DNA of 16,189 nucleotides from NCBI GenBank assembly GCA_037144255.1, contig JBAWXE010000062.1:1-16189 (forward strand). The letters run 5' to 3'. The notes under the pieces were generated by a model. It was given only the letters and a program-made list of their open reading frames with translations. It ran no database searches and had not been told where the DNA came from. The stretch is from JBAWXE01 sp037144255. Lineage in GTDB: Bacteria; Bacteroidota; Bacteroidia; Chitinophagales; Chitinophagaceae. This document shows positions 1 to 5,580 of this stretch, in pieces. How positions within the stretch are numbered: position 1 is the first letter of the stretch; each line of letters starts with the position of its first letter. Position numbers and translations under genes: made by a program.

Positions 1-255
1 CAACCCTCACTGGCGGCGCTGCGCATGCGATCCAGTGTGGAGCAATTTCTGGTCGATGACGTGCACGAGGGCAATGTCCGTTCGGGGCTTTTCGAGAAAT
101 TGGGCAACAGCCTGGGTGCGATGGGGTTTCTGATTGATATGCTGAGTTACCAGCGCACGCTGGCGAAGAAGCTGTTCATATCTATGAACATGACGATTGC
201 ATCAGGATTGACGCTGAATGAATTGGACGAGAAGCGCATATTGTCTGAATGCTAA
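1..255 (+). CDS. Partial reading frame, PilL/CheA-like fragment, probably chimeric
   Basis: The frame is open from base 1 to the stop at 253-255, so it is cut by the window edge. Only the part up to about base 179 looks like real protein. It contains a stretch ending GFLIDMLSYQRTLAKKLF that resembles, from memory, a segment of PilL/ChpA-type CheA-like histidine kinases of Betaproteobacteria, preceded by a helical VEQFLVDD segment. This part is clearly richer in GC than the rest of the window. From about base 180 the frame loses that character, and the opposite strand reads as the start of a Y-family polymerase. I infer that the codons after LAKKLF are a chance read-through across a chimeric junction and not a genuine C-terminus. 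The family assignment is tentative; the mismatch in composition is directly visible. Confidence 0.4.
   Translation, partial: QPSLAALRMRSSVEQFLVDDVHEGNVRSGLFEKLGNSLGAMGFLIDMLSYQRTLAKKLFISMNMTIASGLTLNELDEKRILSEC
156..239 (-). CDS. Y-family DNA polymerase, N-terminal fragment only
   Basis: Read on the minus strand from ATG at 239, the peptide is 28 codons long and ends in MFIDMNSFFASV. It then meets a tryptophan and a stop at 147-149. The block FIDMNSFFAS is the classic first motif of Y-family translesion polymerases (DinB/UmuC type), where the aspartate binds metal and the aromatic pair forms the steric gate region. In such proteins an acidic residue and glutamines usually follow, but here the sequence turns into unrelated GC-rich DNA. 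An in-frame TAG at 252-254 lies just upstream, so the start at 239 is the only ATG that gives this peptide a normal N-terminus. The rest of the gene is missing because the contig is apparently joined wrongly. The match is short but very characteristic. Confidence 0.55.
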
Positions 256-266
256 AATAGCTATAA

Positions 267-320
267 TGACAATAAATTTGACAAAATGTGGATAAGTTTG
301 ACAATCTAATTTTGTCAAAC
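267..320. promoter_or_regulatory. Cluster of TGACAA half-sites, candidate operator
   Basis: TGACAA occurs at 267-272, 279-284 and 299-304, and its inverse TTGTCA at 312-317. The last two form a perfect 9-bp inverted repeat (296-304 with 312-320, 7-nt spacer). Also, 277-287 is a perfect 11-bp inverted match to 309-319. The block lies 28-81 bases upstream of the Y-family polymerase start at 239 and between two divergent coding segments. That is where a LexA- or S24-type repressor would act. The repeats are visible; the regulator is inferred. Confidence 0.4.
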
Positions 321-427
321 TATTTAACAATAATATTTTTATAAATCACTAATACTGTACATGCATATATATTTACTAAATGACTAAGCGTATAATATGC
401 GAAAACGCAATACAAATAGTATTGTGA

Positions 428-577
428 AACAGAATTAAGGATGTAATAAAAGCTGATTTTGTGCTTGATAAATGCGGGCCTATGGAAAAGACGTATAAGG
501 GAATAGCATTCGAATACCATATAAATGAAGCCCGAGGTATCATAAGTACCTACAAAAATACACTCGTCATTACCTAA
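428..577 (+). pseudogene. Upstream fragment of a probably frameshifted gene
   Basis: After a stop at 425-427 this frame is open for 49 codons to TAA at 575-577. The peptide, which includes KCGPMEKTYKGIAFEY, has the composition of a real soluble protein. It has no good start codon: the options are GTG at 461 or ATG at 482. It overlaps the open frame that leads into the 585-986 gene between 546 and 574, and a run of five A at 554-558 lies inside that overlap. A one-base change in that run would fuse the two. I recognise no family. It may be a decayed N-terminal half, or a sequencing error in a homopolymer. Confidence 0.3.
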
Positions 578-584
578 TAAATTT

Positions 585-986
585 ATGGAAATATTCAACC
601 CTGAGAGATTGGACTATCAAAGCTATCTATATAAAGGATCAACAAATTTCCATAATGATTGCGGCGGAATTGGTTCAGGTATCGACAGTGATCAAGTGAC
701 CATTTATTACCCTTCAACTGACTCAATTGTATTTTGCACGAGTAAGTATGATGGCATAAATTCTCAAACAATAGGATTCCATGTTACTAATGATAAATTC
801 TATCAAAAGACACAAAATGAGATCCAATATGATTTTCATTTATCGAGTAATGAAGACAGTTTGACAATGTATATCAGGACACGATGTGATTGTGTTGACT
901 ATGTATATTGGACTTTTAATGGCTATAAAAAATCTAATCATAATAATAACTATCAAATTGAAAAAGAAAACATTCATATAAATTAA
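585..986 (+). CDS. Hypothetical protein, possibly the 3' part of a broken gene
   Basis: This 133-residue frame gives a soluble, polar protein rich in Asn, Asp, Tyr and Ser, with five cysteines including a Cys-Asp-Cys near residues 100-102. It has no signal peptide or membrane segment. The frame is open upstream to a stop at 543-545, and the ATG at 585 lies in a poor context. The preceding frame (428-577) ends inside this open stretch, so the true gene may begin further upstream with a frameshift at the A run near 554. It is very AT-rich and stands alone: the next gene, dprA, converges on it with a 15-base gap. No family is recognised. It could be accessory DNA such as an immunity-type or orphan gene, but nothing in the sequence proves that. 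Confidence 0.4.
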   Translation: MEIFNPERLDYQSYLYKGSTNFHNDCGGIGSGIDSDQVTIYYPSTDSIVFCTSKYDGINSQTIGFHVTNDKFYQKTQNEIQYDFHLSSNEDSLTMYIRTRCDCVDYVYWTFNGYKKSNHNNNYQIEKENIHIN

Positions 987-1001
987 TAAGAATAGCCTTT
1001 T

Positions 1002-2123
1002 TTAATACATCCTATAATGCTTACCGGGGAGGGATTTGATGATGCCTTGCATTTCTAATTGTAAGAGTGTGGCTGCGAGCTGAGAATTGGGCATACCTGT
1101 ATGATGAAAGAGTTCATCGGCATGTAGGGAGTCTTTGGTCTGCAGTAGGTCTACAATACGTTGTTCATCAGTAGAGAGTGCTACTAATAACTGAGGTTGC
1201 ACTACCCTGTTCTTCTTATCCTTGTTCCAGTTCATCATATCCAACAGATCATCGGCACTTGTAATGAGTGCAGCGATATTGGTACGAATGAGCTCGTTGC
1301 AACCAACAGACTTGCTATCGCCTACACGGCCAGGAAATGCGGCCACATCGCGATTATAACCAGCTGCCATGCGAGCTGTAATGAGTGCCCCACCCTTGGC
1401 ATCGCTTTCTACCACTACAGTAACATCGCTCATGCCGGCTACAATACGATTGCGTGCAGGGAAATGTTCGGGTTTGCCTACAGTACCTGAGGGGAACTCT
1501 GTAAGTACTGCACCATTGAGTTGCATTTCCTTAGCCAGAGATTTATTGCTGACAGGGTACATAGTATCTTGCCCATGACCCAAGACACCTACTGTGGGCA
1601 TACCCAGTGCCACGCATTGTTTGTGAGCGATGGTATCTATACCAGATGCGAGACCACTGACTACCAGCAGATCGGGATAAGATTGGAGATCGCGAATGAG
1701 GTTTTCACAAAGACGTTGGCCATAATCGGTATTGCGACGAGTGCCTATAACAGCTACTACTTTAGCGGGGTTGAGGTTGGTAGTACCCTTAGAATAAAGC
1801 ACTAAAGGTGCATCCATGCAATTGCGCAGTCGTGAAGGATATACCTCGTCCTGAATACAAAGTACTTGTATGTTATTTTTGAGTACAAAATCGTGCTCTG
1901 CAAGACCGAAAGAAAGCGCTTCCGGATGGCGGAGGGCCTCGAGGAAAGTGTGAGCACGAGTCTCTCCAATACCTTCTACATTTTTGAGTTCTTTACCTGT
2001 GGCCTTAAAGACCTTTTCGGCAGAGCCGAAATGAGTGAGTAATATATGTGCATACTTATTGCCAAGGCCTTTGACAAAAGTAAGAGCCAGTAGATATGAG
2101 AGTTCGGTGTGGTTTTGCGACAT
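1002..2123 (-). CDS. dprA: DNA-processing protein DprA
   Basis: DprA binds incoming single-stranded DNA during natural transformation and loads RecA onto it in the cytoplasm. The 373-residue protein has the usual three parts. There is a helix-hairpin-helix/SAM-like N-terminus (about 10-65, with GLGNKYA and VEGIGETRA). The central Rossmann-like DprA domain (about 120-295) shows VIGTRR at 125-130, SGLASGID at 156-163, FPARNRIV at 221-228 and KGGALITA at 243-250. A C-terminal winged-helix domain follows (about 315-372). The GSR-type motif is GTR here, a mild variation. Length is normal for Bacteroidota. The gene is divergent from the DUF6438 gene, with 69 bases between them, and its 3' end faces the hypothetical gene at 585-986. 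Other competence genes are absent from the window. Confidence 0.95.
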   Translation of the reverse strand: MSQNHTELSYLLALTFVKGLGNKYAHILLTHFGSAEKVFKATGKELKNVEGIGETRAHTFLEALRHPEALSFGLAEHDFVLKNNIQVLCIQDEVYPSRLRNCMDAPLVLYSKGTTNLNPAKVVAVIGTRRNTDYGQRLCENLIRDLQSYPDLLVVSGLASGIDTIAHKQCVALGMPTVGVLGHGQDTMYPVSNKSLAKEMQLNGAVLTEFPSGTVGKPEHFPARNRIVAGMSDVTVVVESDAKGGALITARMAAGYNRDVAAFPGRVGDSKSVGCNELIRTNIAALITSADDLLDMMNWNKDKKNRVVQPQLLVALSTDEQRIVDLLQTKDSLHADELFHHTGMPNSQLAATLLQLEMQGIIKSLPGKHYRMY

Positions 2124-2145
2124 AGGGTTGCCGAGAATTTAACTA

Positions 2146-2173
2146 TTGATCAATCTTTAAATAATTATCTTTA
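2146..2173 (+). promoter_or_regulatory. Candidate promoter of the DUF6438 gene
   Basis: TTG at 2146-2148 is followed after 17 bases by TATCTTTA at 2166-2173, one mismatch from the Bacteroidota -7 box TAnnTTTG. The box ends 19 bases before the ATG at 2193, giving a short leader. The motif is inexact in AT-rich DNA, so this is a weak call. Confidence 0.25.
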
Positions 2174-2192
2174 ATTGGTAATATCAAAGTAA

Positions 2193-2666
2193 ATGAAAAA
2201 AATACTGAGTAGTATCGTTGTGATGCTGATATTGGCGCAAAGCGTTATGGGGCAAGGGAAAAAGATATCCACCATCACTATGGGGCGTACCCCATGCATG
2301 GGTAGATGTCAGGTGTATGATATAGAACTACATGCTAATGGCAAGGTGATATATACAGGAAGACAATTTGTAAAACATATGGGTGTGTATGAGAAAAATA
2401 TTGGAAAAAAGACCATAGCTAAACTGTTTGCAGCTTTCAGTAAATATCAGATAGATACCTGCCAGAATGAATATAGTAGTAACCTGATGGATGGAGCAGG
2501 TATGTACTATATCATAGACTATGGCAGCAATAAGAAAGAGATACAGAAAGCACATTTCGGTCCTGCTAAACTAGAAGAATTGGCACAACTAATAGATAAG
2601 ACCATACAGGTAAATAATAAATGGAAGAAAACTGCTAGTATAGAAGCACCTCTACGTAGCCGTTAA
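2193..2666 (+). CDS. Secreted DUF6438 domain protein
   Basis: The 157-residue protein starts with a clear Sec signal peptide (MKKILSSIVVMLILAQSVMG, cleavage near Gly20-Gln21), so it is exported to the periplasm or beyond. The mature part fits the DUF6438 family of Bacteroidota. It shows RTPCMGRCQVYDIEL at 32-46 with the paired cysteines 35 and 39, an NGKVIYTG strand, a GVYEKNI segment and a final GPAKLEELAQLID helix. The function of this family is unknown. The gene stands alone on the plus strand between dprA and the Smr gene. Its stop codon overlaps the stop of the convergent Smr gene in the sequence TTAA (2663-2666). No lipobox is visible. Confidence 0.8.
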   Translation: MKKILSSIVVMLILAQSVMGQGKKISTITMGRTPCMGRCQVYDIELHANGKVIYTGRQFVKHMGVYEKNIGKKTIAKLFAAFSKYQIDTCQNEYSSNLMDGAGMYYIIDYGSNKKEIQKAHFGPAKLEELAQLIDKTIQVNNKWKKTASIEAPLRSR

Positions 2667-3652
2667 TACCTAAAAAAGACCTCTGTAGCACCAAAGCCAT
2701 AGCTACCATGCCATTCGTTCACATAACGATCAACCTCTGGAATACTACTAAGTTCCTGATGGACAGCATCGCGCAACACGCCTTTGCCCAGACCGTGGAT
2801 GATAAACATTCGCTCCTGATGGTGATTGATAGCCAAGTATACATAACGATGCAGGGCATCTAATTGCACTTTAAGAATATCTGCATTGCTCATACCTCTG
2901 GTATTATCCATAAGTGCCTCTATGTGAAGGTCTAACTCGTAACGAGGAGCTTCGGGGGCATCAACAGGAGGTTTAGTATCGGAAATATTAAGAGGTTCGG
3001 GTACTTCCTTCTTTGGTATCAGATGAGAAGGAGTAAAATCCTCAATCAACAGATAACTAAAAGTAGGTTCGTTCTGTTGTAATAGCTCATTGATATGCTC
3101 GAATAACCTTACCGGGCGAATACGCAGTACCCCATCGGCAGGAGCATTCTCAGGGTCTTCGGCATCATCCAGTTGCCATTGGAAACGCGGCTGGTCGTTC
3201 ATGGTCTCGAAACTAATGGTATGCAAGTGTAAATGACCAAAAGCATGTAGTGTACCTTCGTGAGCAAATTCACTTTTATTAGCTACCCGCATATCGTAGC
3301 CGAACTTGATAGCCTGAGGTAATTCGTTGAGCAAATAGACCTTGATATTCTCTACAATATCTTCCACCTCTTGTGCCTTATATACAGGCAGGAAAGACAA
3401 GTACACACCTTTTGCCAAGCGAGGTTTGCGAAATTTTTCTTTCTCTACAGGTAATTGTTCAGGAGCTGTTTTTTTAATGATCTTCTTTTCTGTAAACCAT
3501 TTAAGGTAAGGATGGTCTATCTCATCGGTATATACAGGGAAGGTAATACCATGCACATCTACCTCTACCATCTTGTCGTTGATATAAGCAGTTACCAGGC
3601 CTTCGTCGCCACTGAGTTTCAGTATTATCTTATCGCCTATTGAAAATTTCAT
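2663..3652 (-). CDS. DUF2027/Smr domain protein, MutS2-like
   Basis: The C-terminal Smr domain (about 239-329) has DLHIEAL at 241-247 and IHGLGKGVLR at 285-294, the nuclease-type motifs shared with MutS2 C-termini. The N-terminal 55 residues (IGDKIILKLSGDEGLV) form a small beta-barrel-like segment. The middle region (about 80-210) corresponds to the Bacteroidota DUF2027 domain, with a proline-rich linker at about 212-237. No MutS ATPase core is present, so this is not MutS2 itself. The family is thought to cut or bind nucleic acid, and in Bacteroidota its exact role is unknown. The start codon overlaps the rdgB stop by ATGA (3649-3652), so the two genes are almost certainly co-transcribed and translationally coupled. 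Its stop overlaps that of the convergent DUF6438 gene. Confidence 0.85.
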   Translation of the reverse strand: MKFSIGDKIILKLSGDEGLVTAYINDKMVEVDVHGITFPVYTDEIDHPYLKWFTEKKIIKKTAPEQLPVEKEKFRKPRLAKGVYLSFLPVYKAQEVEDIVENIKVYLLNELPQAIKFGYDMRVANKSEFAHEGTLHAFGHLHLHTISFETMNDQPRFQWQLDDAEDPENAPADGVLRIRPVRLFEHINELLQQNEPTFSYLLIEDFTPSHLIPKKEVPEPLNISDTKPPVDAPEAPRYELDLHIEALMDNTRGMSNADILKVQLDALHRYVYLAINHHQERMFIIHGLGKGVLRDAVHQELSSIPEVDRYVNEWHGSYGFGATEVFFRY

Positions 3653-4230
3653 GAATGGGTCTTTTCCTTTAAAAAAGCGATCATTTTACGTACTGCTATA
3701 CCTCTGTGACTGATAGTATTTTTGACCTCTAGGGGCAATTCTGCAAATGTATGGGTATTGCCATCAGGAACAAAGATGGGATCGTAACCAAAACCAGCTG
3801 TACCTCGTTTTTCAGTTAGTAAAGTACCATTGCATACCCCTTCGAAGTAATGAGTAGTACCCTGCCAAACGAGGCATATTATAGCCTTGTAGTATGCAGA
3901 ACGATCGTCATGGCCATACAAATCTTGTAGTACCTTTTGCAAATTCTGTTCATCATCGCGTTTGCCGGAGTAATGTGCACTATTGACACCGGGGGCAGCA
4001 TTGAGTGCATTAACACAGATACCACTATCATCTGCAAATACATTTTTGCCACAATAATGATGAATGGACATAGCCTTCATACAGGCATTCTCTTCGAAAG
4101 TATGATAAGGTTCAGGTATCTCGTCCTCAAATTCAATATCTTTCAAAGACAGTAAGCGAATGCCTTCTATCATAGAGCGTATCTCTTTAATCTTTCCGGC
4201 ATTGTTAGATGCAATGACCAATTCGTACAT
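3649..4230 (-). CDS. rdgB: XTP/dITP diphosphatase (RdgB/HAM1 family)
   Basis: The enzyme hydrolyses non-canonical purine nucleoside triphosphates (XTP, dITP, ITP) to monophosphates and pyrophosphate, keeping deaminated bases out of DNA and RNA. The 193-residue length is typical. Family motifs are all present: SNNAGKIKEI (8-17), TFEENA (44-49), ADDSG (66-70, with the catalytic aspartates), GFGYDPIF (146-153) and SHRG (174-177). It is the first gene of a two-gene unit with the Smr gene, with which it shares an ATGA overlap. A TAATTTTG box ends only 4 bases before the ATG, suggesting a leaderless or nearly leaderless transcript. Upstream lies the terminator of the dehydrogenase gene, so rdgB is transcriptionally separate from it. 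Confidence 0.95.
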   Translation of the reverse strand: MYELVIASNNAGKIKEIRSMIEGIRLLSLKDIEFEDEIPEPYHTFEENACMKAMSIHHYCGKNVFADDSGICVNALNAAPGVNSAHYSGKRDDEQNLQKVLQDLYGHDDRSAYYKAIICLVWQGTTHYFEGVCNGTLLTEKRGTAGFGYDPIFVPDGNTHTFAELPLEVKNTISHRGIAVRKMIAFLKEKTHS

Positions 4231-4234
4231 AGTG

Positions 4235-4242
4235 CAAAATTA
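4235..4242 (-). promoter_or_regulatory. rdgB -7 promoter box (TAATTTTG)
   Basis: On the minus strand this is an exact TAnnTTTG box, with four bases (CACT) before the rdgB ATG. A TTC lies 19 bases upstream of the box in place of the usual TTG. By comparison with the rnpB promoter in this same window, transcription would begin at or next to the start codon. Confidence 0.5.
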
Positions 4243-4267
4243 CTACCTTCAGCAGACACTTGAACAT

Positions 4268-4294
4268 AAAAAAACCGCCCTTTCGAGGCGGTTT
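4268..4294 (-). terminator. Intrinsic terminator of the 3-hydroxybutyryl-CoA dehydrogenase gene
   Basis: An 8-bp perfect stem (4272-4279 with 4287-4294) encloses a 7-base loop. In the minus direction it is followed by a run of T formed by the A residues 4268-4274, part of which also pairs in the stem. It lies 21 bases after the dehydrogenase stop and before rdgB. The plus-strand side has only a weak T tract. Confidence 0.8.
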
Positions 4295-4315
4295 CTTTAT
4301 ATGTAGTTTATATAA

Positions 4316-5299
4316 TTACATTTTCCATTGTTTGTTCTGAAAACGTTCGCTCACAACGAGGTCTTTACTACCCGGAGTGTACTTGTAGAAACCTTCGCCA
4401 GACTTAACACCATAGAAACCAGCCTGAACCATGTTAGCCAACAAAGTAGCAGGAGCATACTTTTGGTTACCAAAGCCCATGTGCAGTACGTTCATGATAG
4501 AGAAGCAAGTATCTAGACCAATAAAATCTGCTAATTGCAATGGACCCATAGGATGAGCCATACCTAATTTCATAATAGTATCGATCTCTTCAACACCGGC
4601 AACACCTTCTTGTAAAGCAAGGATAGCTTCATTGATCAAAGGCATCAAGATACGGTTAGAGATGAAACCAGGGTAGTCATTTACTACAGAAGGAACTTTG
4701 CCTAAATACTTAGACAGATCGTACACTACCTGAGTAACAGTAGCATCAGTAGCATAACCGTTGATGATCTCAACGAGTTTCATTACTGGTACCGGATTCA
4801 TGAAGTGCATACCTATTACTTTACCCGGGCGCTTAGTGAAAGAACCAATACGAGTAATAGAAATAGAAGAAGTGTTGGTAGCTAGGATAGTATGCGGAGG
4901 GCATAATTTATCCAGTTCCTGGAACAATTTGGTCTTCAGTTCAATGTTCTCAGAAGCAGCTTCGATAACTAGGTCTGCATCCTTTACAGCAGATGCCAAA
5001 TCTGTGTAAGTCTTGATGCGACTGATAGCTTGTTGCTTAGCCTCTTCGGACAATGTGTTTTTAGACACTTGACGATCCATGTTCTTACCGATAGTTGCTA
5101 CTGCTTTGTCCAGAGCACCTTGGTTAATATCCATCATATGGACATCGAATCCGCTTTGTGCGAATACATGCGAAATGCCGTTACCCATAGTGCCTGCACC
5201 AATTACGGTAACAATCTTTAACTGTTGTAACATATTGCGTGTGTTTTCACTCAACCCGGCCGTTTCAATTTTTACCGAGCTTTCTTTTTCTTGTACCAT
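4316..5299 (-). CDS. hbd: 3-hydroxybutyryl-CoA dehydrogenase
   Basis: This NAD(P)-dependent enzyme interconverts (S)-3-hydroxybutyryl-CoA and acetoacetyl-CoA, in beta-oxidation or butyrate-type metabolism. The Rossmann motif GAGTMGNG lies at 34-41. NTSS at 142-145, the catalytic pair His165 (GMHFMNP) and Glu177 (KLVEI), and the C-terminal helical domain signature DYPGFISNRILMP (208-220) are all visible. At 327 residues it is longer than the usual ~280-300 because of a polar N-terminal tail of about 25 residues. An alternative start at Met23 (5233) would give a normal length. I keep the longer start because a consensus promoter lies 27 bases upstream of it, giving a leader of about 20 bases. 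It forms a single-gene unit with its own promoter and terminator. Confidence 0.9.
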   Translation of the reverse strand: MVQEKESSVKIETAGLSENTRNMLQQLKIVTVIGAGTMGNGISHVFAQSGFDVHMMDINQGALDKAVATIGKNMDRQVSKNTLSEEAKQQAISRIKTYTDLASAVKDADLVIEAASENIELKTKLFQELDKLCPPHTILATNTSSISITRIGSFTKRPGKVIGMHFMNPVPVMKLVEIINGYATDATVTQVVYDLSKYLGKVPSVVNDYPGFISNRILMPLINEAILALQEGVAGVEEIDTIMKLGMAHPMGPLQLADFIGLDTCFSIMNVLHMGFGNQKYAPATLLANMVQAGFYGVKSGEGFYKYTPGSKDLVVSERFQNKQWKM

Positions 5300-5325
5300 A
5301 TATATAAAATGATTTTAAAACGTGC

Positions 5326-5356
5326 CAAAGGTAATACTATCTTAACAATACAAAAA
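5326..5356 (-). promoter_or_regulatory. Promoter of the 3-hydroxybutyryl-CoA dehydrogenase gene
   Basis: On the minus strand TTTTTG (5351-5356) is followed after 17 bases by an exact TAnnTTTG box, TACCTTTG (5326-5333). Transcription would start near 5321, about 22 bases before the ATG at 5299. Both elements match the Bacteroidota housekeeping promoter, with slightly short spacing. Confidence 0.5.
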
Positions 5357-5537
5357 TGATTTCCAATGGATAGGAGACATATTTTTCAATAGTATAAATT
5401 AATGTGGAAGAGATGTTAATAACTATGGTTTGAGAGCTTTTCATAAAAAAAATGAGATCATATCCCCTTTTCTCAATTTTTAGAAAGATTTAGGAATTGA
5501 AACAAGTGTATAGAAATTACTCAATCCTTAAAATGGC

Positions 5538-5545
5538 TACATTTG
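5538..5545 (+). promoter_or_regulatory. -7 promoter box (TACATTTG) of the transglutaminase gene
   Basis: This exact TAnnTTTG box lies 35 bases before the ATG at 5581. Transcription would start near 5550, giving a leader of about 31 bases. No clear TTG is seen at the -33 distance. Confidence 0.45.
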
Positions 5546-5580
5546 GTAGGTACTTGATTATATAGACTGAAGTAGCTACT

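Noticed and set aside
320..598. Minus-strand open frame of 92 codons
   Set aside because: It overlaps the plus-strand peptide at 428-577 that looks more protein-like, and its own product is a low-complexity Tyr/Ile-rich sequence typical of AT-rich non-coding DNA.
1002..5299. Whole minus-strand block considered as one operon
   Set aside because: A terminator at 4268-4294 separates the dehydrogenase gene from rdgB, and a plus-strand gene lies between the Smr gene and dprA.
5441..5482. Inverted repeat of A-rich and T-rich arms around TGAGA/TCTCA
   Set aside because: The arms match with a one-base bulge and only a weak core. It lies between two divergent genes, so no transcript ends there. Probably chance in AT-rich DNA.
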